From Streptomyces sulphureus DSM 40104 (lineage in GTDB: Bacteria; Actinomycetota; Actinomycetes; Streptomycetales; Streptomycetaceae): a stretch of 64,000 bases of DNA. The DNA is taken from NCBI RefSeq assembly GCF_000381025.1, contig NZ_KB905818.1:1-64000 (forward strand), read 5' to 3'. The notes under the pieces are model-generated. The model was not told where the DNA came from and ran no database searches. It saw only the letters and a list, made by a program, of their open reading frames with translations. Numbering within the stretch: the stretch's first letter is position 1; every line of letters begins with the position of its first letter. This document shows, in pieces, positions 9,120 through 18,011 of this stretch. Position numbers and translations under genes: made by a program.

Positions 9120-9579
9120 ATATGACACGGTGTTGGGCGGGTTCTGTGCCGAATGGGCGCGGAACCCGAGTGACGGGGCTGACGGAGGTCGGGCGAAACG
9201 CCGATCGACGCAACTCCGGTGTCGCTCAAGGGGAGTTGGCACGACCGGGGAGAGGCGGCCGCGTTGACTCAGTGTGGTCACACGGGGCATGGTTCCGCGA
9301 CGCGTGCCCGTCGGCCTCGGTGTCTACGCGCGGTACGCACGCAACGCATGTGTGCAGGGAGGTGCTCAGGGGTGTGGAAGCGCTGGTGACCGGGAACGTC
9401 CCGGTCGCCTGGGGCGTTTCCGGTATGTGTCACCGGTCACTTCGCGGTGACATGACGGTGACAGGGTGTGGCGGCTGTCGGGTGGAGCTACCATGACCGG
9501 CACAAGGATGGGCGGCAGTCTCAGGGAAGCCGCCCCAGGGGCGGCGTCCGAAAGGCTGCCGGGGCGAGGAGGACGGGCC
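9120..9579 (+). promoter_or_regulatory. osaA-osaB intergenic region with inverted and direct repeats
   Basis: 460 bp with no convincing gene. GACCGGGA (9388-9395) and TCCCGGTC (9399-9406) form a tight hairpin. Further down, TGTCACCG (9428-9435) is inverted as CGGTGACA (9445-9452), and GGTGACA occurs twice at 11-nt spacing (9446-9452 and 9457-9463). This looks like an operator region for a separate osaB promoter. I see no strong -35/-10 pair. The role is inferred from position only. Confidence 0.4.
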
Positions 9580-10266
9580 ATGGTGCAGAAGGCCAAGATC
9601 CTCCTGGTCGATGACCGGCCGGAGAATCTGCTGGCGCTGGAGGCCATCCTCTCTGCGCTCGATCAGACGCTGGTGCGGGCATCGTCAGGGGAGGAGGCGC
9701 TCAAAGCGCTGCTGACCGACGATTTCGCGGTGATCCTGCTGGACGTCCAGATGCCCGGCATGGACGGCTTCGAGACGGCGGCGCACATCAAGCGCAGGGA
9801 GCGCACCCGGGACATCCCGATCATCTTCCTCACCGCCATCAACCACGGTCCGCACCACACCTTCCGCGGATACGCGGCCGGCGCCGTCGACTACATCTCC
9901 AAGCCGTTCGACCCGTGGGTGCTGCGCGCCAAGGTCTCGGTCTTCGTCGACCTCTACATGAAGAACGTCCAATTGCGGGAGCAGGCTTCGCTCCTGCGGA
10001 TGCAGGTGGAGGGACAGAACGGCGCCGAGGAGGAGCCTGCGGAGGACGGGCAGGGCGGCCTGCTCCTCGAGCTCTCCGCGCGGCTGGCCGCCGTCGAGGA
10101 GCAGGCGGAGGTCCTCACCAAACAGCTCACCGATGCATCCGACGCCGCCAGCGCGGCGACGGCCGTCCACCTCGAGCGCAAACTCGCCGGGCTGCGCAGG
10201 GCACTTGACGCCCTCGGCCCGGGCGCGGGCGGGGACCCGTCCCAGCAGGTGCCCTCCCAGAACTGA
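9580..10266 (+). CDS. osaB: OsaB-type response regulator without DNA-binding domain
   Basis: 228 aa. The N-terminal receiver domain has the acidic pair in LLVDDRPENLLAL and phosphoacceptor Asp55 (ILLDVQMPGMDG); the conserved Lys lies in ISKPFDPW. The rest is a Glu/Ala-rich, probable coiled-coil region with heptad-like leucines, and there is no helix-turn-helix output domain. In S. coelicolor, OsaB is the partner of OsaA and is required for growth and development under high osmolarity, probably through protein contacts. The start at ATG 9580 has GAGGAGG (9566-9572) 7 nt upstream; the open frame extends further upstream without a comparable site. Confidence 0.88.
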   Translation: MVQKAKILLVDDRPENLLALEAILSALDQTLVRASSGEEALKALLTDDFAVILLDVQMPGMDGFETAAHIKRRERTRDIPIIFLTAINHGPHHTFRGYAAGAVDYISKPFDPWVLRAKVSVFVDLYMKNVQLREQASLLRMQVEGQNGAEEEPAEDGQGGLLLELSARLAAVEEQAEVLTKQLTDASDAASAATAVHLERKLAGLRRALDALGPGAGGDPSQQVPSQN

Positions 10267-10391
10267 CGCGCGCCGGCGACCTGACGGCGAGTCGGCCCAT
10301 GGGTCGCAGCCGCCCCAACACCCCCTGACCGCACGGCTACCGCACACCGGCGTCCGTGCCTCAGCCATCCGGTGACGGTAACCTCACCCCC

Positions 10392-13025
10392 ATGGCCTCA
10401 CGTACGTCCGGAACCGGAAAGGCAGCCGGCAAGCCCCCGGCGAAGAAGGCTGCCGCGAAGAAGGCACCGGCGAAGAAGGCCCCCGCCAAGAAGCCCGCCG
10501 CCAAGAAGGCTGCCGCCAAGAAGCCGGTACCCGTGTCCCGCACCCGCCGTGTCGGACGCAAGCTGGCGCACGGTGTGGGTGCGGTCTTCCGCGGCATAGG
10601 CCGAAGCGGGAAGGGGCTCGACCCCGCCCACCGCAAGGACGGTCTCGCTCTGCTCCTGCTGGGGCTGGCGCTCATCGTGGCGGCGGGTACGTGGTCGCAG
10701 ATGGAGGGTGTCGTCGGCGAGTTGGTGGCGACGTTCATCACGGGCTCCTTCGGTCGCCTCGACCTCCTCGTTCCGATACTGCTCGGCGTGATCGCCGTGC
10801 GGCTGTTCCGGCACCCGGAGAAGCCGGAGGCGAACGGCCGCATCGTGATCGGGCTCTCGGCGCTCGTGGTGGGGGCGCTCGGTCTCGTGCACCTCGCCTG
10901 CGGTGCGCCGGGGCGCGGACGGGGCGTCGACGCCATGCGGGACGCCGGCGGCTGGATCGGTTGGGGCGCGTCGAGACCTCTGGTTCTCGGCGTCGGCGAA
11001 GTGCTCGCCGTGCCGCTGCTCATCCTCGTCACCGTCTTCGGTCTGCTCGTCGTCACCGCGACCCCCGTGAACGCCATCCCGCAGCGCCTGCACGCTCTTT
11101 GCGTGCGTCTGGGCGTGCTCTCCGAGCCGGAGGAGGACGAGCCCGAGCCGAAGCCGGCGCGCCCGGCCAAGCACAACATGCGCAAGGAGTACGTCGATCC
11201 GTCGCTCGCGGAGAAGGAGGCGCTCGACAACCGCCGCACCCGCAAGCGCCCGGCGCGGAGCCGTACCGAGGCGGAGGACGGGGAGCAGGCGCCCGACGCG
11301 GTCGACGTCGCCGCGGCGGCTGCCGCCTCGCTCGACGGGGCGGTGCTCCACGGCGTCCAGCCCTCGCCGCTCGTCGCGGGGCTCACCAGCGGCGTCTCGA
11401 CGGGCCGTCAGAGCCGCAAGGCCGCCGCCGTACCGGGGGCGCGGGGCGAGGAGAAACCGGAGGAGAGCGGCTCCGTACCGGACCTGACGAAGGCCCCGTC
11501 GCCGCCCGATCCCGGGGAGCTGCCCGCGCGTGCGGAACAACTGCAACTCGCGGGAGACATCAGCTACTCGCTGCCCTCGCTCGACCTTCTGGAGCGCGGC
11601 GGCCCCGGGCTGAGCCGCAGCGCCGTCAACGACGAGGTCGTCGCCTCGCTGACCCAGGTCTTCAGCGAGTTCAAGGTGGACGCCGCCGTCACCGGCTTCA
11701 CCCGCGGCCCGACGGTCACGCGGTACGAGATCGAGCTGGGCCCCGGCGTGAAGGTCGAGAAGATCACCGCGCTCGCGAAGAACATCGCCTACGCGGTGGC
11801 GAGTCCGGACGTGCGGATCATCAACCCGATCCCGGGGAAGTCGGCTGTTGGCATCGAGATCCCCAACAGCGACCGGGAGATGGTCAATCTCGGAGATGTC
11901 CTGCGCTCTGCCGACGCGGTGGGCGACGACCACACGATGCTCGTCGGGCTCGGGAAGGACGTCGAGGGCGGCTACGTCTCGGCGAACCTCGCGAAGATGC
12001 CGCACATCCTGGTGGCCGGTGCGACGGGTTCCGGAAAGTCCTCCTGCATCAACTGCCTCATCACCTCGGTGATGGTCCGGGCGACGCCGGACGACGTGCG
12101 CATGGTGCTCGTCGACCCCAAGCGCGTCGAACTCACCGCGTACGAGGGCATCCCGCATCTGATCACGCCGATCATCACCAACCCGAAGAAGGCGGCGGAG
12201 GCTCTCCAGTGGGTCGTCCGCGAGATGGACCTGCGCTACGACGACCTGGCGGCGTACGGTTTCCGCCACATCGACGACTTCAACCACGCGGTCCGCAACG
12301 GGAAGGTGAGCCCACCGGAGGGCAGCGAGCGCGAGTTGGCGCCGTACCCGTACCTGCTCGTCATCGTCGACGAGCTCGCCGACCTGATGATGGTGGCGCC
12401 CCGCGACGTCGAGGACGCCATCGTCCGCATCACGCAGCTCGCCAGGGCCGCCGGCATCCACCTCGTGCTCGCCACACAGCGGCCGTCCGTGGACGTCGTC
12501 ACCGGCCTCATCAAGGCCAACGTCCCCTCCCGGCTGGGCTTCTCGACCTCCTCGCTCGCGGACAGCCGGGTCATCCTCGACCAGCCGGGGGCCGAGAAGC
12601 TGATCGGCAAGGGCGACGGTCTCTTTCTGCCTATGGGCGCCAACAAGGCGATCCGCATGCAGGGCGCGTTCGTCAAGGACGAGGAGGTCCAGGCGGTCGT
12701 CGCCCACTGCAAGGAGCAGATGACCCCCGTCTTCAGAGAGGACGTGCTCGCCGGACAGAGCCAGAAGAAGGAGATCGACGAGGAGATCGGTGACGACCTC
12801 GACCTGCTCTGCCAGGCGGCGGAGCTGGTGGTCTCCACGCAGTTCGGCTCGACGTCGATGCTCCAGCGCAAGCTGCGCGTCGGGTTCGCCAAGGCGGGCC
12901 GGCTGATGGACCTGATGGAGTCGCGCGGCGTCGTCGGGGCGAGCGAGGGGTCCAAGGCGAGGGATGTGCTCGTCAAACCGGACGAGCTCGAAGGGGTGCT
13001 GGCCGTGATCCGCGGCGAGGCGTGA
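10392..13025 (+). CDS. ftsK: DNA translocase FtsK/SpoIIIE
   Basis: 877 aa. After a basic N-terminus of repeated AKKAP/AKKPA units (residues 15-45), four membrane helices lie roughly at 80-97, 104-135, 148-168 and 195-222. An acidic/proline-rich linker follows, then the RecA-like motor with Walker A GATGSGKSS (from residue 543) and Walker B VIVDELADLMM. The C-terminal winged-helix gamma domain ends the protein. FtsK pumps chromosomes across the closing septum; in Streptomyces it acts in sporulation septation. No Shine-Dalgarno precedes the ATG; TAACCT (10379-10384) lies 7 nt upstream, so the mRNA may be leaderless. Confidence 0.96.
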   Translation: MASRTSGTGKAAGKPPAKKAAAKKAPAKKAPAKKPAAKKAAAKKPVPVSRTRRVGRKLAHGVGAVFRGIGRSGKGLDPAHRKDGLALLLLGLALIVAAGTWSQMEGVVGELVATFITGSFGRLDLLVPILLGVIAVRLFRHPEKPEANGRIVIGLSALVVGALGLVHLACGAPGRGRGVDAMRDAGGWIGWGASRPLVLGVGEVLAVPLLILVTVFGLLVVTATPVNAIPQRLHALCVRLGVLSEPEEDEPEPKPARPAKHNMRKEYVDPSLAEKEALDNRRTRKRPARSRTEAEDGEQAPDAVDVAAAAAASLDGAVLHGVQPSPLVAGLTSGVSTGRQSRKAAAVPGARGEEKPEESGSVPDLTKAPSPPDPGELPARAEQLQLAGDISYSLPSLDLLERGGPGLSRSAVNDEVVASLTQVFSEFKVDAAVTGFTRGPTVTRYEIELGPGVKVEKITALAKNIAYAVASPDVRIINPIPGKSAVGIEIPNSDREMVNLGDVLRSADAVGDDHTMLVGLGKDVEGGYVSANLAKMPHILVAGATGSGKSSCINCLITSVMVRATPDDVRMVLVDPKRVELTAYEGIPHLITPIITNPKKAAEALQWVVREMDLRYDDLAAYGFRHIDDFNHAVRNGKVSPPEGSERELAPYPYLLVIVDELADLMMVAPRDVEDAIVRITQLARAAGIHLVLATQRPSVDVVTGLIKANVPSRLGFSTSSLADSRVILDQPGAEKLIGKGDGLFLPMGANKAIRMQGAFVKDEEVQAVVAHCKEQMTPVFREDVLAGQSQKKEIDEEIGDDLDLLCQAAELVVSTQFGSTSMLQRKLRVGFAKAGRLMDLMESRGVVGASEGSKARDVLVKPDELEGVLAVIRGEA

Positions 13026-13248
13026 AGCGAGGGGCCGTTTCCTCCGGGAGGGGGACGGGAGCAACCTTTTCCTGCGCTGATACGTCAAGTTGGTGAGAGA
13101 AGCGGCAGAAGGGCGGGTACGGAACGAGGGGCGGTCGCTGCGCGGCCCTGGATGGCGGACAAAGTCGGTCCGCTGACTTGCCCCACCCTTTCGCCCCGCC
13201 CCTAGACTGAACCTCCGGCAGGTGGCTACACGCTCGAAAGGCGCCCCC

Positions 13249-14049
13249 GTGTCCATCGGCAACTCACCCGACCAGGACCGGCCTTCGGTCGGTCGAGCCC
13301 TCCAGCAGGCCCGTGTCGACGCAGGGCTGACCGTGGACGAGGTCAGTTCGTCCACGCGGGTGCGCGTTCCCATCGTGCACGCGATCGAGCAGGACGATTT
13401 CAGCCGATGCGGCGGCGACGTCTACGCCCGCGGCCACCTCCGCACGCTCGCCAGAGAGGTGGGCCTCGACGGCGACGCGCTCGTCGCGCAGTTCGACGAG
13501 GAGCACGGAGGACGCCCGGCCCCCACGCCGCCCGCCGCGCTCTTCGAGGCCGAGCGCATCAAGCCCGAGCCGCGCCGGCCGAACTGGACGGCTGCGATGG
13601 TCGCGGCGATCGTGGCCGTCGTCGGCTTCGTCGGGTTCACGCTCTTCAGCGGGGGCGACAGTGAGGCGCCCAAGTCCGTTGCCGACGAGGAGTCCACGCC
13701 CGCGCAGCCGACGGGCAGCCCCGCACCGAGCGCCTCGGAGGAGGCCGACCCGAAGCCGTCCGACAGCGCCGTCGCGCAGGCTCCCGCCGACAAGGTCACC
13801 GTTCGGATGACGGCGGTGGAGGGGAATAGCTGGATCTCCGCCAGCGACCACAACGGCCGCGTGATCCATGACGGTGTCCTCAAGAAGGGCGAATCGAAGA
13901 CCTTCACCGACGACAAGCGGCTCAGCCTCGTCCTTGGCAACGCGGGAGGCGTGCAGCTCTTCGTCAACGGCAAGGAGGTCGAGGACGTCGGCGAACTCGG
14001 CCAGGTGCAGCGGGTCAGCTACACGCCCGGCGACCCGGAGGCGGGTTGA
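13249..14049 (+). CDS. RodZ-like membrane protein with cytoplasmic HTH domain
   Basis: 266 aa. Residues 15-80 form a RodZ/HTH_25-type helix-turn-helix (GRALQQARVDAGLTVDEVS, VYARGHLRTLAREV). A single membrane helix lies near 118-137 (AAMVAAIVAVVGFVGFTLF), followed by a Pro/Ser/Glu-rich spacer and a DUF4115-type extracytoplasmic beta domain near 185-266. RodZ links the MreB cytoskeleton to wall synthesis in rods; the role of this paralog between ftsK and rimO is not settled. GTG 13249 has GAAAGG (13236-13241) 7 nt upstream; the frame opens at 13222. A weak promoter candidate is TTGCCC (13178) with TAGACT (13203-13208), spacing 19. Confidence 0.85.
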   Translation: MSIGNSPDQDRPSVGRALQQARVDAGLTVDEVSSSTRVRVPIVHAIEQDDFSRCGGDVYARGHLRTLAREVGLDGDALVAQFDEEHGGRPAPTPPAALFEAERIKPEPRRPNWTAAMVAAIVAVVGFVGFTLFSGGDSEAPKSVADEESTPAQPTGSPAPSASEEADPKPSDSAVAQAPADKVTVRMTAVEGNSWISASDHNGRVIHDGVLKKGESKTFTDDKRLSLVLGNAGGVQLFVNGKEVEDVGELGQVQRVSYTPGDPEAG

Positions 14050-14121
14050 TCGGAGCAGTTCCCGTCGACAGTGGCGACCCTCGCGGCAGGTGGGGCGGAC
14101 GGGACGAAGTAGGCTGAGCCC

Positions 14122-15651
14122 ATGCCCGAACGCCGCACCGTTGCCCTCGTCACTCTCGGCTGCGCCCGCAACGAGGTGGACTCGGAAGAGCTCGCCGGCC
14201 GCCTGGCGGCGGACGGTTGGGACCTCGTAGAGGACGCTTCGGACGCCGAAGTCGCCGTCGTGAACACCTGCGGTTTCGTCGAGGCCGCCAAGAAGGACTC
14301 GGTCGACGCCCTGTTGGAGGCGAACGACCTCAAGGACCACGGGACGACCAAGGCCGTCGTCGCCGTAGGATGCATGGCCGAGCGCTACGGCAAGGAGCTC
14401 GCCGAGGCCCTCCCGGAGGCCGACGGCGTCCTCGGCTTCGACGACTACACGGACATCTCCGACCGCCTCAACACGATCGTCTCCGGCGGTGTCCACGCCC
14501 CCCACGTTCCGCGCGACCGGCGCCGGCTGCTTCCGGTCAGCCCCGTCGAGCGGCAGGAGGCGCAGGTCGCGGTCCCCGGACACGGGGACGAGTCGGAGCC
14601 TTCCGACCTGCCCGAGGGGGTGGCCCCGGCCTCCGGGCCGCGGGCTCCGTTGCGTCGGCGGCTCGGCAGCAGTCCCGTCGCCTCGGTGAAGCTCGCCTCG
14701 GGGTGCGATCGTCGGTGCTCGTTCTGTGCGATCCCGTCCTTCCGCGGCTCGTTCCTCTCACGCCGCCCCTCCGACGTCCTCAACGAGACGCGGTGGCTCG
14801 CCTCGCAGGGCGTCCGCGAGGTCATGCTCGTCTCCGAGAACAACACCTCTTACGGCAAGGACCTCGGGGACATCCGCCTGCTGGAAACGCTGCTCCAGGA
14901 GCTCTCGGACGTCGACGGGATCGAGCGCCTCCGCGTCAGCTACCTCCAGCCGGCCGAGATGCGGCCGGGGCTGATCGACGTCCTCACCGGCACGGAGAAG
15001 GTGGCGCCCTACTTCGATCTCTCCTTCCAGCACTCGGCGCCCGGCGTCCTCCGTGCGATGCGTCGGTTCGGCGACACCGACAGCTTCCTCGGCCTGCTGG
15101 AGACGATCCGGGCGAAGGCGCCGCACGCCGGCGTGCGCTCCAACTTCATCGTGGGCTTCCCCGGGGAGACGGAGGAGGACGTGGCCGAGCTGGAACGGTT
15201 CCTCGCTGCTGCCCGGCTCGACGCCGTCGGCGTCTTCGGCTACTCCGACGAGGAGGGCACAGAGGCCCTCGGGTACGAGCAGAAGAACGCCCCCGAGGTG
15301 GTGGCTGAACGTCTCTCCCGCGTTTCCAGACTCGCGGAGGAGCTGACGGCACAGCGGGCCGAGGAGCGCGTCGGCGAACGGCTGCGCGTGCTCGTCGAGT
15401 CCTTCGACAGTGAGGACGGCCCTGTCGGCCGGGCAGCGCACCAGGCTCCCGAGACGGACGGTGTGGTCGTGCTCGACGGGTTCGGATCGCCGGAGAGCGG
15501 CGGACACGAACTGGCCGTCGGTCGTATGGTCGAGGCGCGGGCCGTGGCAGCGGAGGGCGTCGATCTCGTCGCGGAGCCGATCGAGGAGGGCGAGGGCGCC
15601 GAGGGTGCCGCGGGCATCCCGCGGGTGACCAGGGAGGAGGCGGCGGGATGA
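14122..15651 (+). CDS. rimO: Ribosomal protein uS12 (Asp88) methylthiotransferase RimO
   Basis: 509 aa radical-SAM methylthiotransferase that adds a methylthio group to the conserved Asp of ribosomal protein S12. The N-terminal UPF0004 domain holds the auxiliary Fe-S cysteines (TLGCARNEVDSEEL, VNTCGFVEAA, VAVGCMAERYG). The radical-SAM CxxxCxxC is CDRRCSFC. A TRAM-like domain closes the protein. Between the first two domains is a long Streptomyces-type insertion (about residues 125-185). The stop overlaps pgsA in ATGA, so translation is probably coupled. TAGGCT (14110-14115) lies 6 nt before the ATG and there is no Shine-Dalgarno, so the transcript may be leaderless. Confidence 0.95.
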   Translation: MPERRTVALVTLGCARNEVDSEELAGRLAADGWDLVEDASDAEVAVVNTCGFVEAAKKDSVDALLEANDLKDHGTTKAVVAVGCMAERYGKELAEALPEADGVLGFDDYTDISDRLNTIVSGGVHAPHVPRDRRRLLPVSPVERQEAQVAVPGHGDESEPSDLPEGVAPASGPRAPLRRRLGSSPVASVKLASGCDRRCSFCAIPSFRGSFLSRRPSDVLNETRWLASQGVREVMLVSENNTSYGKDLGDIRLLETLLQELSDVDGIERLRVSYLQPAEMRPGLIDVLTGTEKVAPYFDLSFQHSAPGVLRAMRRFGDTDSFLGLLETIRAKAPHAGVRSNFIVGFPGETEEDVAELERFLAAARLDAVGVFGYSDEEGTEALGYEQKNAPEVVAERLSRVSRLAEELTAQRAEERVGERLRVLVESFDSEDGPVGRAAHQAPETDGVVVLDGFGSPESGGHELAVGRMVEARAVAAEGVDLVAEPIEEGEGAEGAAGIPRVTREEAAG

Positions 15652-16331
15652 CCGGAATGTCGGCCTCGGCCGCCGGTGCCGCCGGCCGCGGGAAACCCGT
15701 AGCCAAAGGGACGGGCGCGACGGCGGTCCGCACGGTAAGCCTATGGAACATCGCCAATATCCTCACGATGGCGCGGCTGTTGCTCGTACCGGGCTTCGTC
15801 CTGCTGATGGTCGCCGAGGGCGGGCACGACCCGGTCTGGCGCTCCTTCGCCTGGGCGGCGTTCACCATCGCCATGATCACCGATCTCTTCGACGGCGAGC
15901 TGGCGCGCAGGCACAACCTCGTCACCGACTTCGGCAAGATCGCCGACCCGATCGCGGACAAAGCGATCATGGGCAGTGCGCTGGTCTGTCTCTCGGTCCT
16001 CTCCGACCTCCCCTGGTGGGTGACGGGCGTGATCCTTCTGCGAGAGCTGGGGATCACGCTCATGCGTTTCTGGGTGATCAAGCACGGGGTGATCCCTGCA
16101 AGCCGCGGAGGCAAGCTCAAGACGCTCACCCAGGGCGTGGGTGTCGGCATGTACGTGCTCGCGCTGACCGGGCCGCTGGCGACGTTGCGGTGGTGGGTGA
16201 TGGCGGTCGCCGTCGTGCTCACGGTGGCCACCGGGCTCGACTACGTGCGGCAGGCGGTGCAGCTACGCCGAGCCGGGCGGCAGGTGACCGGGGACGCGGG
16301 GGCCGAGGCGCTCCCGCCGGAGCCGCGGTGA
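15648..16331 (+). CDS. pgsA: CDP-diacylglycerol--glycerol-3-phosphate 3-phosphatidyltransferase
   Basis: 227 aa integral membrane enzyme that transfers a phosphatidyl group from CDP-diacylglycerol to glycerol 3-phosphate, the committed step to phosphatidylglycerol and cardiolipin. The CDP-alcohol phosphotransferase signature is complete: DGELAR, then G eight residues on, then two Asp at spacing 4 (GKIADPIAD). Several hydrophobic helices fit the family. The ATG overlaps the rimO stop and the TGA overlaps the start of the cinA-type gene, forming a translationally coupled trio. Substrate specificity within the CDP-alcohol family is inferred from synteny with pgsA in actinobacteria. Confidence 0.9.
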   Translation: MTGMSASAAGAAGRGKPVAKGTGATAVRTVSLWNIANILTMARLLLVPGFVLLMVAEGGHDPVWRSFAWAAFTIAMITDLFDGELARRHNLVTDFGKIADPIADKAIMGSALVCLSVLSDLPWWVTGVILLRELGITLMRFWVIKHGVIPASRGGKLKTLTQGVGVGMYVLALTGPLATLRWWVMAVAVVLTVATGLDYVRQAVQLRRAGRQVTGDAGAEALPPEPR

Positions 16332-16903
16332 GCGCGGCAGGCGCCGACGGAGCGGCCTCGGGGGACGCGGACGACTCGGCACGGGCCGTGTTCGCGCTGC
16401 TCCGGGAGCGGGGAGAGACCCTCGGCGTCGCCGAGTCGCTCACGGGCGGTGCGCTCGCCGCCCAACTGACGGCCGCTGCGGGGGCTTCCAAGGTCTTCCG
16501 CGGTTCGGTCACCTCCTACGCGACCGCGGTGAAGCGGGAGCTGCTCGGGGTGGACGAGAAGCTGCTGCGCGACCGCGGAGCCGTCGACCCCGAGGTTGCG
16601 CGGCAGATGGCCGCAGGCGTGCGGAGCATCCTGCACGCCGACTGGAGCGTCTCCACTACCGGAGTCGCCGGTCCGGAGCCACAGGACGGGCACCCGGTCG
16701 GTACCGTTTTCGTTGCCGTCGCGGGGTCGGAGGGCCCGGTTGTCGCCGCGCGGCTCCGGGTAGACGAGGGACTCGACAGGGAGGCGATTCGGATGCTTTC
16801 CGTCCGCGGGGGGCTGGAACTGCTCCACAGCAGACTTGTTGCGAATACCACGGGAGCGACCGGGAACAGGCCGAAGGGAATGGATGTTTGCAGCCCTGAG
16901 TGA
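16328..16903 (+). CDS. CinA-like C-terminal domain protein (nicotinamide-nucleotide amidase type)
   Basis: 191 aa, corresponding only to the C-terminal half of full CinA (PncC type), which deamidates nicotinamide mononucleotide in pyridine nucleotide recycling. Family motifs are AESLTGG near residue 36, FRGSVTSYA and STTGVAGPEPQDG. The molybdopterin-binding-like N-terminal half of longer CinA proteins is absent, as is usual for actinobacterial copies. The GTG start overlaps the pgsA stop (GTGA). Activity is assigned from family only. Confidence 0.9.
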   Translation: MSAAGADGAASGDADDSARAVFALLRERGETLGVAESLTGGALAAQLTAAAGASKVFRGSVTSYATAVKRELLGVDEKLLRDRGAVDPEVARQMAAGVRSILHADWSVSTTGVAGPEPQDGHPVGTVFVAVAGSEGPVVAARLRVDEGLDREAIRMLSVRGGLELLHSRLVANTTGATGNRPKGMDVCSPE

Positions 16904-17029
16904 ACACCGCATCGCTCCCCGCACGGGCGGAGCCGGAGACGGTACGGTGGAGCCTGACGGCTGGAGGGGCATGGAGCCAGTCGCCGAAAGCCTGAGGAAG
17001 ACGCCGCACGTTGAGAGGGAGGAGCACCG

Positions 17030-17410
17030 ATGATTCTGCTCCGTCGCCTGTTGGGTGACGTGCTGCGTCGGCAGCGCCAGCGCCAGGGCAGGACCCTGCG
17101 CGAAGTCTCCTCGTCCGCGAGGGTCTCGCTCGGTTACCTCTCCGAGGTCGAGCGTGGCCAGAAGGAAGCCTCATCCGAACTGCTGTCGTCGATCTGTGAG
17201 GCGCTCGATGTCCGGATGTCCGAGCTCATGAGGGAGGTCAGCGACGAGCTGGCCCTCGCCGAGCTCGCGGAGTCCGCGGCGGCGAGCGACCCGGTGCCGT
17301 CGATGCGGCCCGTGCTGAACCCGCTCTCGGTGACCTCGGTCACAGGAGTTCCGGAAGAGCGCGTGACGATCAAGGCGCCGACCGAGGCGGTAGATGTCGT
17401 AGCGGCCTGA
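17030..17410 (+). CDS. clgR: ClgR-type transcriptional activator of protease genes
   Basis: 126 aa. An XRE/Cro helix-turn-helix fills residues 7-67 (LREVSSSARVSLGYLSEVERG). The C-terminus ends in VVAA. In Streptomyces lividans ClgR activates clpP1P2, clpC and lon and is itself degraded by ClpP, which requires the two terminal alanines; these are present here. Start ATG 17030 has a purine-rich GAGGGAGGAG upstream. A canonical terminator follows at 17453. The position after pgsA and cinA matches clgR in other Streptomyces and mycobacteria. Confidence 0.92.
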   Translation: MILLRRLLGDVLRRQRQRQGRTLREVSSSARVSLGYLSEVERGQKEASSELLSSICEALDVRMSELMREVSDELALAELAESAAASDPVPSMRPVLNPLSVTSVTGVPEERVTIKAPTEAVDVVAA

Positions 17411-17452
17411 GTCGCGCGTTCAGCAGACGAGCGAAGCGGACGGGAGTCCGTG

Positions 17453-17483
17453 GTCCCGCCGGGAGTTTCCCGGCGGGACTTTT
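17453..17483 (+). terminator. Rho-independent terminator of clgR
   Basis: GTCCCGCCGGGA (17453-17464) pairs perfectly with TCCCGGCGGGAC (17468-17479) around a 3-nt loop and is followed by TTTT. This is the most classical intrinsic terminator in the window. Confidence 0.9.
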
Positions 17484-17707
17484 CTGTCTTCTCCCTTCCG
17501 CTCGGCGGGCGTTGGGACTCCCGGCCGGGCCGGTGCCGGTGATCGTCGTGCGCTGCGGTCGTGCGCCGTCGCTCCTGTTCGTCCGTGTGCGCCCGGGTGG
17601 CTACGGGGGCGCGCGTGAGGCCGGGGTGCTTCGGTGTGTGGTCGCGCCGGCACCCAGGGTGCGGGAGCATGGAGAGCGACGGTGCTCCGGTACATGGAGG
17701 TGTCTGC

Positions 17708-17965
17708 ATGGCTGGTGTGGGCCCCGTGTTCTGGGGGCGTTGTGTGCTCGGTGCGATGGCGGCGTTGGTGTGGGGGTGCGCGGTGTGGCGCGTGGCTCTC
17801 GGCGAGGGCGGGCCGGTTGCGGCCTCGGTCGCCGCCGGGGGGTGGGGAATCAGCCTGCTTCCGGTGCACGCTGCCGCGGTCACCGGGCGCGGGAGGATAC
17901 GGATGCGTGCCTTCCGCGGGGCGGCAGGCAAGGGCAGGCGGGAGCTGCTGCGTCGTCGGTGCTGA
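17708..17965 (+). CDS. Small membrane protein of unknown function
   Basis: 85 aa, with two hydrophobic stretches (near residues 8-30 and 37-60) and an Arg/Lys-rich tail ending RRELLRRRC. A good ribosome binding site, GGAGG (17696-17700), stands 7 nt before ATG 17708, which favours this start over longer in-frame options upstream. Related small membrane proteins occur between clgR and the nei-type gene in other streptomycetes as far as I recall, but I cannot assign a function. It lies between the clgR terminator and the end of the convergent glycosylase gene. Confidence 0.6.
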   Translation: MAGVGPVFWGRCVLGAMAALVWGCAVWRVALGEGGPVAASVAAGGWGISLLPVHAAAVTGRGRIRMRAFRGAAGKGRRELLRRRC

Positions 17966-18011
17966 GCGGCAAGTTCCGTGTGTGCACGGAGGCTTGAGGC
18001 GTCGGTCCGAA

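Noticed and set aside
3468..9290. A 1940-residue open frame antisense to osaA
   Set aside because: It mirrors the 276-bp repeats of osaA, is rich in Arg, His, Leu and Asp, has no domain or ribosome site, and is the usual GC-frame shadow.
10398..13373. A 991-residue open frame antisense to ftsK
   Set aside because: FtsK on the plus strand has all its motifs; the antisense protein has none.
16219..17174. Minus-strand frames opposite cinA and clgR
   Set aside because: Arg/Pro-rich shadows of well-defined plus-strand genes.
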